Shown here in pieces: positions 24,999 through 34,194 of a stretch of 64,000 bases of DNA. How positions within the stretch are numbered: the first letter of the stretch is position 1; each line of letters begins with the position of its first letter. Position numbers and translations under genes: made by a program. The notes below the pieces were generated by a model. It made no database searches and was not told where the DNA came from. It saw nothing but the letters and a program-made list of their open reading frames with translations. This stretch comes from Vibrio splendidus (lineage in GTDB: Bacteria; Pseudomonadota; Gammaproteobacteria; Enterobacterales; Vibrionaceae): contig NZ_AP025509.1 of the NCBI RefSeq assembly GCF_024347615.1, positions 186,001 to 250,000 on the forward strand. Direction: 5' to 3'.

Positions 24999-25124
24999 TT
25001 ACATATACTGGTTGATGTACACGTCGACTAAGAACATGAACACTGGGACTGTGCTGAGAAGTCCGAAGAAGACGATTGGCACCCAGTTTTTCATTTTCTT
25101 TTTAGGTTGCTCAGTGTTGTTCAT
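24999..25124 (-). CDS. Small single-span membrane protein, 41 residues
   Basis: Starts MNNTEQPKKKMKNW and continues with one hydrophobic span, VPIVFFGLLSTVPVFMFLV, ending DVYINQYM. The positive N-terminal stretch predicts N-in topology. AAGG lies at a suitable distance before the ATG. It stands alone between the lyase and yccF on the opposite strand. Size, composition and ribosome binding site are those of real small inner-membrane proteins, but no known family is recognised. Confidence 0.6.
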   Translation of the reverse strand: MNNTEQPKKKMKNWVPIVFFGLLSTVPVFMFLVDVYINQYM

Positions 25125-25380
25125 AAATTCGGCCTTCAATTAGTTGTTATAGCTATTGTAGCTGTTTAGCTTTGTGGTACTAAAAATCTAAGAGCATGGT
25201 ATCAAATAAAATCGATGAGCCCTATGCGGATTTGACGTTTCGTGGCGTGTATCAATCACATAAAATGTAAGTGATTCATAAACGGTTCATAAAGGTTCAA
25301 CAATAATGAACCTATTCGAACAAGTATTGCCTTACTCGGCATATGAAATAAACAGTATTACAAGATTTGGAGAATACAGA

Positions 25381-25815
25381 ATGAAAACAATAGGAAACAT
25401 CATTTGGTTTCTGTTCGGTGGCGTATTTATGGGGCTAGCTTGGTGGTTCTTCGGACTGCTCGCATTCCTTACCATCGTTGGTATTCCATGGGGTAGAGCG
25501 TGTTTTGTTATGGGTAACTTCTCATTCTTCCCATTTGGTCAGGAAGCGATTTCACGTGAAGAGCTGACCAATGAAATGGACATCGGTACGAGCCCGCTAG
25601 GCGTGATTGGTAACGTGATTTGGTTCTTATTTGCGGGTATCTGGCTAGCAATCGGTCACATCATGTCAGCTGTGGCGTGTTTCATTACCATCATCGGTAT
25701 TCCGTTCGCGATTCAACACCTTAAGCTCGCGGTTATCTCGCTGGCGCCAATCGGTAAGACGGTTGTCGATAAACGTGAAGCAGAAGCGGCGCGAGTAAGA
25801 AATTACAAAGGTTAA
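25381..25815 (+). CDS. yccF: YccF family inner-membrane protein
   Basis: 144 residues with two repeated halves, each starting with IGN(I/V)IWFLFxG and containing the phrase IVGIP or IIGIP, giving about four membrane helices; this is the duplicated YccF domain. Function is unknown. In E. coli it sits beside yccS and helD; here those genes are 15-17 kb away. The frame extends upstream to 25306, but ATG 25381 has GGAGAA close by and matches the known family start. A terminator follows. Confidence 0.9.
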   Translation: MKTIGNIIWFLFGGVFMGLAWWFFGLLAFLTIVGIPWGRACFVMGNFSFFPFGQEAISREELTNEMDIGTSPLGVIGNVIWFLFAGIWLAIGHIMSAVACFITIIGIPFAIQHLKLAVISLAPIGKTVVDKREAEAARVRNYKG

Positions 25816-25843
25816 GATTGCAGTCTACGCCTTGATTGAACTG

Positions 25844-25873
25844 AAAAAGCACATCGTATGATGTGCTTTTTTA
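25844..25873 (+). terminator. Terminator after yccF
   Basis: Arms AAAAAGCACATC and GATGTGCTTTTT with a GTAT loop and T run. Confidence 0.9.
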
Positions 25874-25920
25874 TGCCTCTGTTCTTATCTCTCGATGCTT
25901 ATATCTCAAACACTAACTAG

Positions 25921-26025
25921 GCGTTGTTGAACTAGATACTGTTGAGCTAGATACTGTTGAGCTAGATACTGTTGAACTATACGTTGTTGAACTAGACATT
26001 ATAGAGCTACACATTATTGAACAGG
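25921..26025 (-). repeat. Seven 15-bp tandem units across an outer-membrane-protein stop codon
   Basis: Seven contiguous 15-base units (for example ATACTGTTGAGCTAG). Read on the minus strand in the frame of the gene at 26007 they give FNNV-stop, LYNV-stop, FNNV-stop, FNSI-stop, LNSI-stop, LNSI-stop, FNNA-stop; that is, the last four codons plus the stop codon have been copied in frame. Confidence 0.9.
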
Positions 26026-26930
26026 ACTTCAAGCCGAAGGGTGATGTTGGCTTCTTCGGTATGTTTCTCATGGGGTTCTCGTTCCCATTGATAACGAGGG
26101 ATGAGTTCGTAGAACAGCCACTCTTTCCATACGTTTTGTCGGTAGGTAACCGAAACCTGAGCGTATTCGTAATGATTATGAGGCTCATCCGTTGCATTAA
26201 TTGTAGCGCTATATTGAAGTGCTTGGTCTTGGGCAAGGTAGTGATACAAGGTTAATCCCGTACCATAGTTCCAACCTTTGAGATCGTCGTTGTACCCTGC
26301 AAAGCTTGACCATCGAGCCAAGAAATCATCACTTAAAGAAAGATCAAAATCGACGTCAGTGATCTCGCCAGTTTCTTGTTTTTCTTGATATACCCGCTGG
26401 GTAAGTCTGAATACCACATCGGTTGTGAGAGGGTAGGTAAAACGATAGCGAGCTTCAATACGCGGTCGTAATGTCGCCTTAATATTGAAGCTGCTATAAC
26501 CTTTGGCATAAGCGTCGTAACGCAGGCCTAACGCACTGTCCAATTCATCTGAATCATTCGGGAAAAAATCCAAGAACTCTTCATCGCTGACAGACTCGTA
26601 GATCAACTTTAGGCGTTTACTCACAAAAGGAAGATGCAGACGCGCCTTGAGTTTTGTTGAGTAGTCGACATCGCCACCTTCCGAGTAAATAAAATCGTTA
26701 TACCAACGGACGGACGTTCCAGCTCTGGCATCTTCGGTAATGCGGTCATCAACAAAAAAACTGTCAAACCACAGAGCGGGTTGGCAAAATTTACTGTTCA
26801 GGAAATGGTAAGCCTTTTCGACAGGGGCGTCTTCTAACGGCTGACTGTGGCACTCATTTTTCTCCTCTGCTTGAGCGGAGTAAGCAAGAAGTGATGCTAA
26901 TAATGAGGTGCTAGCTATCTTACGACTCAA
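26007..26930 (-). CDS. Putative exported beta-barrel outer-membrane protein
   Basis: 307 residues. Signal peptide ASTSLLASLLAYSAQA, then a mature part of alternating strands with many Tyr, Arg and acidic residues (KATLRPRIEARYRFTYPL, VTYRQNVWKEWLFYELIPRY). The pattern fits a small outer-membrane barrel of about 12 strands, but no named family is recognised. The chain ends LRLEVLFNNV with no final aromatic residue, and the last codons are the founder unit of the 15-bp repeat array. A frame of 107 codons on the same strand is a shadow produced by the repeats. Two cysteines near the mature start could pair. Confidence 0.55.
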   Translation of the reverse strand: MSRKIASTSLLASLLAYSAQAEEKNECHSQPLEDAPVEKAYHFLNSKFCQPALWFDSFFVDDRITEDARAGTSVRWYNDFIYSEGGDVDYSTKLKARLHLPFVSKRLKLIYESVSDEEFLDFFPNDSDELDSALGLRYDAYAKGYSSFNIKATLRPRIEARYRFTYPLTTDVVFRLTQRVYQEKQETGEITDVDFDLSLSDDFLARWSSFAGYNDDLKGWNYGTGLTLYHYLAQDQALQYSATINATDEPHNHYEYAQVSVTYRQNVWKEWLFYELIPRYQWEREPHEKHTEEANITLRLEVLFNNV

Positions 26931-27065
26931 TGGAACCTGTTTGCATTCTATATATCAATAGTTTAACTATAACTAAGCGATTGCAACAATGCGACTTTTT
27001 AGTGATAAGTGATTCGCGGCTAGTAGAAAAGGAAATGATTTGAAAGGCATCGGACAGAAAAGAGA

Positions 27066-27091
27066 AAACGGGCTCAGAGTTGAGCCCGTTT
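27066..27091 (-). terminator. Terminator after yiaY-like gene
   Basis: Eleven-base arms AAACGGGCTCA and TGAGCCCGTTT with GAGT loop; T run on the minus strand. Confidence 0.85.
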
Positions 27092-27123
27092 GTGTTAGCT
27101 ATAAAAAGTGACTTGTATTTAGA

Positions 27124-28272
27124 TTACATTGCCGCTTCGAAGATTGCTGAGATCTCTTCGTGTGTCGCCTGTTTAGGGTTAGTGAAACCACAAGCATCTT
27201 TCAGTGCGTTGTCAGACAGCGTTGGGATATCTTCTAGCTTCGCACCAAGTTGCGCGATACCAGTTGGAATGTTCACGTCGTTTGCAAGTTGAACAATCGC
27301 GTTGATTGCTGCTTCTGCGCCTTGTTCTGCCGTCATGCCTTCAACATTCACACCCATTGCTTTTGCCACATCACGTAGACGCTCAGGACAAACTTGTGCG
27401 TTGTAGCGTTGAACGTGTGGAAGCAAGATAGCGTTACATACACCGTGAGGAAGGTCGTAGAAACCGCCTAGTTGGTGCGCCATTGCGTGAACGTAACCTA
27501 GTGAAGCGTTGTTGAAAGCCATACCCGCCATGAACTGTGCGTAAGCCATTTGCTCACGAGCTTCAATGTCTTCGCCGTGCGCTACCGCTGTTCTTAGGTG
27601 TGCTTGCACAAGCTCGATTGCTTTAATTGCTACAGCGTCTGTAATTGGCGTTGCTGCGATAGAAACGTAAGCTTCGATAGCGTGCGTTAACGCGTCCATG
27701 CCTGTTGCAGCAGTTAATGATGCAGGTTTAGCAAGCATCAACTCAGGATCGTTTACTGAAATTAGTGGTGTTGTGTGCTTATCAACAATAGCCATCTTGA
27801 TGTGGCGAGCTTCATCAGTAATGATGCAGAAGCGTGTCATTTCAGATGCAGTGCCAGCCGTAGTGTTAATAGCAATCAGTGGCATCATTGGCTTTTCAGA
27901 TTGGTCTACGCCTTCGTAATCAGCAATCTTGCCGCCGTTAGAAGCAACCAGAGCGATACCTTTTGCACAGTCATGTGGAGAACCGCCACCGAGAGAAACA
28001 ACAAAATCACAATTGTTGTCAGTCAGCAATTCAAGGCCATCGTTCACGTTAGTGATGGTTGGGTTTGGTTGAGTACCGTCGAATATAACTGCGTCTACGC
28101 CGCGTTGGCTAAGAAGATCTTGTACCTGCTTAACTACGCCAATTTGATTCAGGATCTTATCAGTTACGATCAGACCTTTTTTGAATCCTTGAGACTGAAT
28201 GCTATCAGCAGCATCTTTCAAACAGCCAGTACCCATGAAGTTGATTGTAGGGATGTAAAATGCAGTAGACAT
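27124..28272 (-). CDS. yiaY: Iron-containing alcohol dehydrogenase, YiaY type
   Basis: 382 residues, group III alcohol dehydrogenase. NAD-binding [11 protein letters not shown], the [12 protein letters not shown] and [13 protein letters not shown] stretches, and metal-binding histidines in [16 protein letters not shown] are all present. The sequence is very close in phrasing to E. coli YiaY. It should interconvert an alcohol and aldehyde with NAD(H) in the cytoplasm; the physiological substrate is not known. Monocistronic, with a terminator on its 3' side and a 640-base gap upstream. Confidence 0.92.
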   Translation of the reverse strand: MSTAFYIPTINFMGTGCLKDAADSIQSQGFKKGLIVTDKILNQIGVVKQVQDLLSQRGVDAVIFDGTQPNPTITNVNDGLELLTDNNCDFVVSLGGGSPHDCAKGIALVASNGGKIADYEGVDQSEKPMMPLIAINTTAGTASEMTRFCIITDEARHIKMAIVDKHTTPLISVNDPELMLAKPASLTAATGMDALTHAIEAYVSIAATPITDAVAIKAIELVQAHLRTAVAHGEDIEAREQMAYAQFMAGMAFNNASLGYVHAMAHQLGGFYDLPHGVCNAILLPHVQRYNAQVCPERLRDVAKAMGVNVEGMTAEQGAEAAINAIVQLANDVNIPTGIAQLGAKLEDIPTLSDNALKDACGFTNPKQATHEEISAIFEAAM

Positions 28273-28532
28273 TGGAAAACTCCGTTAATTATGATTTTTA
28301 ATTTCCTACATGTTGTCGGCATTCAAGTGGTCGACCATTGATCTGGAACAACTTTGATTCCGAACTACCACTTTGTGGCTAGTCGTTGTGATAGGGCTCA
28401 TATAGCAATCGTTTTCATGGATTTTGGCTGTGTTCTTTGTCAGTAATGGATAGTAATAAATTGATTCAACTAAGGGCAGAATGGTGCTCTATAACAATGA
28501 AAAGTAAGCTTTTTCATTGAAAGCTGCTCTAG

Positions 28533-28685
28533 CTAGGCTTGTGTCGACTTTTTATCTGAGTCGTCACTGCATTCAATTTGAGGTTCTTGTGACTCTTCAG
28601 AATCAAGCGTGTCTTCTGGCTCCTCGTCATAGTATTTGACAAGAAAAGGGGTGAGCATGACAGACGACGGTAAAAAGTGCTTCAT
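28533..28685 (-). CDS. Small acidic protein, 50 residues
   Basis: Starts MKHFLPSSVMLTPFLVKYY and continues with an acidic tail DEEPEDTLDSEESQEPQ ending KKSTQA. GGGAGGT lies three bases before the ATG, one of the best ribosome binding sites in the window, which is the main support. No family is recognised. It lies in the 640-base gap between yiaY and yjjG; the remainder of that gap has nothing identifiable. Confidence 0.55.
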   Translation of the reverse strand: MKHFLPSSVMLTPFLVKYYDEEPEDTLDSEESQEPQIECSDDSDKKSTQA

Positions 28686-28910
28686 AGTACCTCCCGGTAC
28701 CTAAGTGTATTTCTTGTATGGTATTGGTTTAATATGTGGCAAAATTTGCGATACATCATGACTTGTGGCTTGTTTTCTATAAATTATTAGATTTATATAC
28801 AGGCTCACAAAATTGAGAGTAAAGTGATGCTCCGCCCTTTGAGGCAACGATAAAAACAACGACAAAAACAGTGCATGCACTGCTCAACAGCGCGAATAAT
28901 AGGAAATAAA

Positions 28911-29585
28911 ATGAAGTACGATTGGATATTCTTTGATGCAGATGAAACCTTGTTCCATTTTGATGCTTATCAAGGAATGAAGCTGATGTTTTCTCGCTTT
29001 GGTGTGGATTTCAGCGAGCAAGATTATTCGGCTTATCAAAAGGTTAACTTACCACTTTGGGTCGATTACCAAGATGGTCGCATTACCGCAGACCAACTGA
29101 AACATACGCGCTTCGAAAGTTGGGCTGAAAAGCTTGAAACAACAACCGCTGCTTTAAACAGTGCATTTTTAACGGCGATGGCGGATATCTGTTCTTTGTT
29201 ACCGGGTGCGCAAGAGTTGATGGAGTCTTTAAAAGGCAAAGTGAACATGGGCATCATTACTAACGGTTTTACAGAGCTTCAGTCTATCCGTTTAGAGCGT
29301 ACAGGAATGACGGATTACTTTGATCACGTGATTATTTCTGAAGAGGTTGGGGTAGCCAAACCGGATGCCGAGATTTTTGAATATGCGCATAAGCTGGTTG
29401 GGTTGCCATCGAAACAAAGAATATTGATGGTCGGGGATAACCCACATTCAGATATTCTAGGCGGACTCGATTTTGGCATTGAAACTTGCTGGTTAAATAG
29501 TCAAGAAAAGGCAACACCAGCAGGCATCAACCCTCACTATCAAGTGAAGTCTTTGGCTGACTTACAAGCTCTGCTGTTGGCTTAG
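28911..29585 (+). CDS. yjjG: Pyrimidine 5'-nucleotidase / dUMP phosphatase YjjG
   Basis: 224 residues, haloacid dehalogenase superfamily. Motif I FFDADETLF (both aspartates), motif II ITNGF, motif III Lys in GVAKPDAEIF, motif IV MVGDNPHSDILGG. E. coli YjjG removes phosphate from dUMP, dTMP and non-canonical nucleotides as a house-cleaning enzyme. The frame opens earlier at 28875; ATG 28911 was chosen since AGGAAATAAA precedes it and the family begins with MKYDWIFFDAD-like sequence. Confidence 0.93.
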   Translation: MKYDWIFFDADETLFHFDAYQGMKLMFSRFGVDFSEQDYSAYQKVNLPLWVDYQDGRITADQLKHTRFESWAEKLETTTAALNSAFLTAMADICSLLPGAQELMESLKGKVNMGIITNGFTELQSIRLERTGMTDYFDHVIISEEVGVAKPDAEIFEYAHKLVGLPSKQRILMVGDNPHSDILGGLDFGIETCWLNSQEKATPAGINPHYQVKSLADLQALLLA

Positions 29586-29661
29586 TTAATAGTTAACAAC
29601 TGACTGCTACTAGCGAATACGCAATCACAATCACAATCGGTTGATTTCGTTAATTGACCAA

Positions 29662-29718
29662 TGCTTTGCAAATTGATTGGTGCTTTGTAAATTGATAGCT
29701 GCTTTGTAAATAAAGCAT
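29662..29718 (+). repeat. Three 19-bp tandem units after yjjG
   Basis: Units start at 29662, 29681 and 29700 with TGCTTTGTAAATTGATAGC as the type; the first differs by a few bases and the third diverges at its end. Located about 75 bases beyond the yjjG stop, before the terminator. A shorter AATCAC repeat lies just before. Confidence 0.75.
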
Positions 29719-29721
29719 TGA

Positions 29722-29757
29722 TGGCCGAGTACGAAAATGTACTCGGCCAATTATTTT
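29722..29757 (+). terminator. Terminator after yjjG
   Basis: Arms TGGCCGAGTAC and GTACTCGGCCA, six-base loop, followed by ATTATTTTT. Confidence 0.8.
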
Positions 29758-29808
29758 TAACTTGGTTTAACCATAGAGTGACCATCTAAAATAGATAAAG
29801 GAAAAGGC

Positions 29809-30738
29809 GTGCTGAAATCTCATCGTTATAGCTGCTACGGTATTATCGCCATTTTACTATGGAGCTGTTTGATTGCTCTGTCTCGTAGTGTCTCAGAACA
29901 GCTAGGTCCAATTGGTGGTGCTGCCAGCCTTTACACGGTGAGTGCGCTGTTGTTGGTCTGTGTTATGGGTTTACCAAAGTTGTCACGCTTTTCTAAGTCT
30001 TACTTGCTGATTGGCGGCGCCTTGTTCGTTTGTTATGAGATTTTCCTGGCTCTGGCTTTGGGAATGGCGAACAGCCGACATCAAGCCATAGAGATGGCCG
30101 TAATTAACTATCTATGGCCTGCACTGACGGTGTTGTTTGCGGTGTTGCTGAGCGACAAGAAGATTAACTGGTTGGTTTATCCAAGTATCTTTTTGGCATT
30201 CTTCGGTGTGGCTTGGAGCATCAGTGGTGACCAAGGTCTATCTGTTGATCAAATTGCTGCCAACATTGCGACTAATCCTAAGACCTATTCTATGGCGTTT
30301 TTTGGTGCGATTATTTGGGCTGTTTACTGCAACTACACACAGCGCGTTGCTAAAGGGCAGAATGCGATTGTGCTTTTCTTTATCGCTACGGCGATCACTC
30401 TGTGGATCAAATACGCATTGAGTGATGAAACAGGCATGGTGATGACAACGAGTGCGGCGATTGATTTAGCGTTAGCTGGCGCTTGTATGGGCGCAGGCTA
30501 TGCGCTTTGGAATACGGCAATTCTGGGTGGCAATATGGTATTTCTTGCGACCATGTCGTATTTTACGCCAATCTTCGCAACCGTACTCTCTTCGTTGATT
30601 TTAGGCTTGTCGTTGACCATGACATTTTGGCAGGGCGTTTGTATGGTAACCGTTGGTTCACTCGCTTGCTGGTGGGTAACAAGAGAAAAGCCGACGGCAA
30701 AGGCGTCGGCTTCTAAAAAGGTTCAATCTCACTCTTAA
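29809..30738 (+). CDS. yddG: Aromatic amino acid exporter YddG (DMT family)
   Basis: 309 residues with ten membrane helices in two EamA halves, the usual drug/metabolite transporter plan. Phrases such as ALLWSCLIALSRSV, MAVINYLWPALTVLFAVL and GGNMVFLATMSYFTPIFATV are typical of YddG, an inner-membrane exporter of aromatic and other neutral amino acids. GTG start with AAAGGA at proper spacing. The lysine- and serine-rich tail is cytoplasmic. Single gene; the next gene converges. Confidence 0.9.
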   Translation: MLKSHRYSCYGIIAILLWSCLIALSRSVSEQLGPIGGAASLYTVSALLLVCVMGLPKLSRFSKSYLLIGGALFVCYEIFLALALGMANSRHQAIEMAVINYLWPALTVLFAVLLSDKKINWLVYPSIFLAFFGVAWSISGDQGLSVDQIAANIATNPKTYSMAFFGAIIWAVYCNYTQRVAKGQNAIVLFFIATAITLWIKYALSDETGMVMTTSAAIDLALAGACMGAGYALWNTAILGGNMVFLATMSYFTPIFATVLSSLILGLSLTMTFWQGVCMVTVGSLACWWVTREKPTAKASASKKVQSHS

Positions 30739-30788
30739 TCTGAGTTTATCTTCTCGGATGAGGAGTGTCCTCGTTTGCTATGGAAAAC

Positions 30789-31685
30789 TTAACTCGCAAC
30801 ATTGAGATTCAATTGAAGCTCATAAGGCATCTTAGATAGGCGTCGCTTAAGCTGGCGGCGCGTTCGTTCAATATCATCGACCGCAATGGCTTGTTGGTCG
30901 TTAGTATGAATATCAACGTTAATTCTTAGTTCTGGGCCAACCTTAGTCACACCCATCAGCTCCAAATCTTGATCCGCTTCTTTGTCTACCGCGACAACGT
31001 TCTTATCTACCGCGTCACAAATATCTTTGTTTGCCGACATCATAAGCAGTTCGCGCATTGCTTCACGTAACATGTCGAAAGGCACTTTGATGAAGTAGAA
31101 AGACATCAGCAACATCATCATTGGGTCGGCATACACCGCGTATTCTGCAAGTGGAGAAAAGGTAATTAACCAAGCTGCTACGAAACCAGCCGTTACTGCC
31201 ACACTCAGTAGCGTATCCATCTGCCACTGCTTAGACTCTGCTTGAATCAGACCTGAAGAAATACGCTTGCTCTTGTTAGCGATGTACCACCAAGCATAAC
31301 CACAACCCAACACGTTGAAAATACCAAACAGAGTCGCGATAGAAGCATCAACTTCACGACCACCCGTCATCAACGCACCAATCGCAGAGTAAAGTGAATA
31401 GCTAACCACTAGCAGAATCACAATGGCTTTAATCGCAATCACAATTGGTTCAATGATGGCTCGACCAAACGGGAACTCCCTATCTGATGGGCGATTAATG
31501 TATTTCGATGCAGCTAGTGACAATAAAGTTAGCAGTAAGCTGATAAGAGAATAGACACCGTCAAATACTATGACCAGAGAGCCAACGAGAAGACCCAACA
31601 CCAATCCGCCAACTGCGAAGCCTGATGCTAAAAGGGCTGAGAACAATAGTACTCGATTTTCGTTTTGGCTTTTCCTGTCACACAT
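30789..31685 (-). CDS. Cation diffusion facilitator family transporter
   Basis: 298 residues: five to six membrane helices (residues about 15-205) and a cytoplasmic ferredoxin-like C-terminal domain (residues about 215-298), the CDF layout. The TM2 metal motif region reads IVFDGVYSLIS; in the TM5 region, where HxxxD normally binds zinc, the sequence is QWQMDTLLS, so the histidine is replaced. That makes zinc specificity doubtful; iron, manganese or another cation is possible. Inner membrane, proton-driven efflux is the family role. Convergent with yddG. Confidence 0.82.
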   Translation of the reverse strand: MCDRKSQNENRVLLFSALLASGFAVGGLVLGLLVGSLVIVFDGVYSLISLLLTLLSLAASKYINRPSDREFPFGRAIIEPIVIAIKAIVILLVVSYSLYSAIGALMTGGREVDASIATLFGIFNVLGCGYAWWYIANKSKRISSGLIQAESKQWQMDTLLSVAVTAGFVAAWLITFSPLAEYAVYADPMMMLLMSFYFIKVPFDMLREAMRELLMMSANKDICDAVDKNVVAVDKEADQDLELMGVTKVGPELRINVDIHTNDQQAIAVDDIERTRRQLKRRLSKMPYELQLNLNVAS

Positions 31686-31943
31686 AAAATTTTCCAGATG
31701 TTTTTGATAACTTCATTGTTCTAATATTGAGCTAACTTTACAAACTTTATCTGATGATGTTTATATGTCAGTAACTCGTTTTATATTCAAGCTGTTATTA
31801 TTCAATCACTTATTGGTGACTTAAGGTGTCAGTAAAATTGACGTTGAGTGTTTCTTGGGGATGGTGTGCAACTGAAATAGGATCGTTTATGATTAATAAA
31901 ACACATTAGTCGCTAGGGTCTCATTGATTTCCTAGACTCTGCT

Positions 31944-31961
31944 GAGACTGAGACTGAGACT
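31944..31961 (+). repeat. Hexanucleotide GAGACT repeat, three copies
   Basis: Three exact GAGACT copies in the gap before the small gene at 31995. The rest of 31686-31994 holds nothing else recognisable. Confidence 0.6.
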
Positions 31962-31994
31962 GCACGGATTGGAATGGACAAGGAATGGATCAAT

Positions 31995-32345
31995 ATGAAG
32001 TTTGACGATATCAGTGATAACGAATTGTGGGTGATGGCTAACCCGATCATGGATAACTTGATGGACGGTTCAACTAAGGTTGATCATGCTCAGCACTGTC
32101 GAGACTTTACCCAAAGGATGAAAGACATTGTTACGCCGGAATATTTAGAAAAGGTATGTCACCATTATCAACACAGCAATGGCTTTTTTGCTGAACGAAA
32201 GCAGGTCGCACTATTTAGACGCTCAGATTCTATCGCCTTTGTGTGGAAGCAAGCGTATACCATTGCGAAAGGCGAGTTTGTGGCTGAAATGGTGTTGGTT
32301 GAAGAAGACGGACGCTATTTAGTTGATCACGTGATGGTCTTTTAA
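31995..32345 (+). CDS. Conserved hypothetical protein, 116 residues
   Basis: Soluble protein beginning MKFDDISDNELWVMANPIMDNLMDGST. The alpha-then-beta pattern (helices to residue about 65, strands ...VALFRRSDSIAFVWKQAY, ...GEFVAEMVLVEEDGRYLVDHVMVF) resembles a small NTF2-like fold, which is inference. The frame opens at ATG 31974; ATG 31995 was preferred because AAGGA precedes it, though the spacing of ten bases is long. It has no operon partner: a LysR gene converges. Confidence 0.65.
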   Translation: MKFDDISDNELWVMANPIMDNLMDGSTKVDHAQHCRDFTQRMKDIVTPEYLEKVCHHYQHSNGFFAERKQVALFRRSDSIAFVWKQAYTIAKGEFVAEMVLVEEDGRYLVDHVMVF

Positions 32346-32406
32346 AGAGAGGGCTTTCTATTTGTTAGATGATTTTAAGTGTCGAGATAGAACATTATCT
32401 GACACT

Positions 32407-33285
32407 TTAAAAATCAAACAAGTAATCGCTGATCTGATCCGCTAACCAATTCATACCAGGGTGTTCTGCCATACCTGCCGCGGTAAACATACAGTAGTCC
32501 TCTTGAGTCAGGCCATAAGTGTGCTTGATCACCGCTAGCTCTTGTTCACGCAATAAATGGCGAATCAATGGTTCTGGCATTACGCCCCACGCCTCTTCAC
32601 GCAAAATTGTATCCAACATGAAGTCGAAGCTAGAGAAGCCAATATAACGGCGAGAGAAGGGCTCAAGCTCAGGATTATCCTTCTCATTGAGATAAACCAT
32701 GGTCGCTTGCATCGAATTTCTCAATACTTCATCCGATACTCGTCGCATCGCACTCAGATCATGTCCTTTCTTACACACAGACATCATTCGAATCTTACCA
32801 AGTGGATTGTAGATAATTCTTGGGTCATCGACACGTTCGTAATCGACGCCAAATGCGAAGTCGACTTGCTGAGTTTCAACCAAGTTAGCTAAGTCGCCAC
32901 TCGACGCGAGAACGAAGTTGAATGAGGTAGAAGGGTACTTGTTATTTAAGGCGTGAGATAAATCCTGCCACATTCCATCGGGTAGGGAGTCATCTCGTGC
33001 AATCCAAATTTCCGCGTTAAATTCACCTGAAACATGCAAGCAGGTCTGTTTAATACGCGCTGCTGTCACCAACAAGCCTTCGCAATCTTTGTAAATGGCT
33101 TTGCCCGCTTCAGAAAGTTCAACGTGGTTTCCGCTGCGTACGAACAGCTCGACATCTAACTCTTTTTCCAAGGCTTTAATCGACATGCTGAGTTTGGTTC
33201 GGTTGCATTCTAGCTGGCGTGCAGCTTCAGACACTGATCCTAAATCAGCAACGGAACAAAAGGCTTGGACTTGAGAAAGGTTCAT
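32407..33285 (-). CDS. LysR-family transcriptional regulator
   Basis: 292 residues. N-terminal winged HTH (residues 1-60) with the LysR pattern VQAFCSVADLGSVSEAARQLECNRTKLSMSI in overlapping parts, followed by a periplasmic-binding-protein-like effector domain. It is divergent from the methyltransferase gene at 33447 with about 160 bases between starts, so it may control that gene and itself. The recognition helix NRTKLSMSIKALE is slightly unusual. Effector unknown. Confidence 0.88.
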   Translation of the reverse strand: MNLSQVQAFCSVADLGSVSEAARQLECNRTKLSMSIKALEKELDVELFVRSGNHVELSEAGKAIYKDCEGLLVTAARIKQTCLHVSGEFNAEIWIARDDSLPDGMWQDLSHALNNKYPSTSFNFVLASSGDLANLVETQQVDFAFGVDYERVDDPRIIYNPLGKIRMMSVCKKGHDLSAMRRVSDEVLRNSMQATMVYLNEKDNPELEPFSRRYIGFSSFDFMLDTILREEAWGVMPEPLIRHLLREQELAVIKHTYGLTQEDYCMFTAAGMAEHPGMNWLADQISDYLFDF

Positions 33286-33446
33286 TTCATTTCCATATTG
33301 AGCGGGGGTCGGTGCATATTATCTGAATATTGTGCTGACTATCTTAGAAATAGTCCATCTTTGCATGATAACTCTATGACGAATTGACTAATTTGGTTTA
33401 TTCTGGGGAAGTTCCGAACCTACAAGAAGTAAAGATGGAGGCCATG

Positions 33447-34046
33447 ATGGCGAAACAATGGGACGAGTACGCCGTTGATTGGGATAAAGATCCCGCGACC
33501 GCAGTATTCGCACAGTCCGTATTTGACCAGTTAACACCGCTCGTTGATTTAAACGGAACCCGTGTCCTTGATTTTGGTTGTGGTACAGGATTACTCAGCC
33601 AGAAAATATCTCCTTTAGCAAAAGAGATCATCGCACTTGATATCTCTGAAGGGATGATTGAAGAGTTAGATAAGAAAGAGTTACCCAACGTTGAACCTGT
33701 TGTTGATCTTTTATCGCGCGGGCTTGCAGCGCAGCATCCAGCATTCAGAAACCAGTTTGACCTAGTGGTAGCCTCTTCGGTGTGTGGTTTTATCCCGAAC
33801 CTACAAGACACAGTCAGTCTGATTTACACGCTGCTTGAAAACGACGGCACGTTTGTACACTGGGATTGGTACTTAGAGAACGACAGCGAAGACTACGGTG
33901 TAAGCCAACAGCGCTCAGAGAATGTATTAAGTGCAGCTGGCTTTGCAGTGGTTGAAGTATCAACGCCGTTCTCGATCAACACTCCACAAGGAGAGTTAAA
34001 GGTATTGATGGGTGTTGGACGCAAACAAGTGCTTCCTCATCTGTAA
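33447..34046 (+). CDS. Class I SAM-dependent methyltransferase
   Basis: 199 residues. Motif I VLDFGCGTGLLSQK, acidic end of beta-2 in IIALDISEGMI, and post-motif stretch FDLVVASSVCGFIPNL are clear. Start AKQWDEYAVDWDKDP is typical of small ubiquinone-methylase-like or trans-aconitate-type enzymes of unknown acceptor. The frame opens with TTG 33384 and has several Met codons; ATG 33447 was chosen because GGAGG ends five bases before it. Divergent from the LysR regulator. Confidence 0.82.
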   Translation: MAKQWDEYAVDWDKDPATAVFAQSVFDQLTPLVDLNGTRVLDFGCGTGLLSQKISPLAKEIIALDISEGMIEELDKKELPNVEPVVDLLSRGLAAQHPAFRNQFDLVVASSVCGFIPNLQDTVSLIYTLLENDGTFVHWDWYLENDSEDYGVSQQRSENVLSAAGFAVVEVSTPFSINTPQGELKVLMGVGRKQVLPHL

Positions 34047-34095
34047 TCCTGTGTATGCCTAGAGCTAGCCTCGGTAATGCTCATCTAAAATAACG

Positions 34096-34140
34096 AAACC
34101 CACATCAACGACCTTAAGGTCAGTTATGTGGGTTTTCTAT
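34096..34140 (+). terminator. Terminator after the methyltransferase gene
   Basis: Outer arms AAACCCACAT and ATGTGGGTTT with an inner palindrome ACCTTAAGGT, followed by a T-rich stretch. Confidence 0.75.
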
Positions 34141-34194
34141 TTTTAGTCGTTTGTGTTTCAAACAGGCGAGCCATTGAGTGCTTTTAATATCTTC

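Noticed and set aside
25913..26236. 107-codon frame ending in repeated SSSTV
   Set aside because: A different frame of the outer-membrane protein gene running into the 15-bp array; the Ser-rich end is produced by the repeats.
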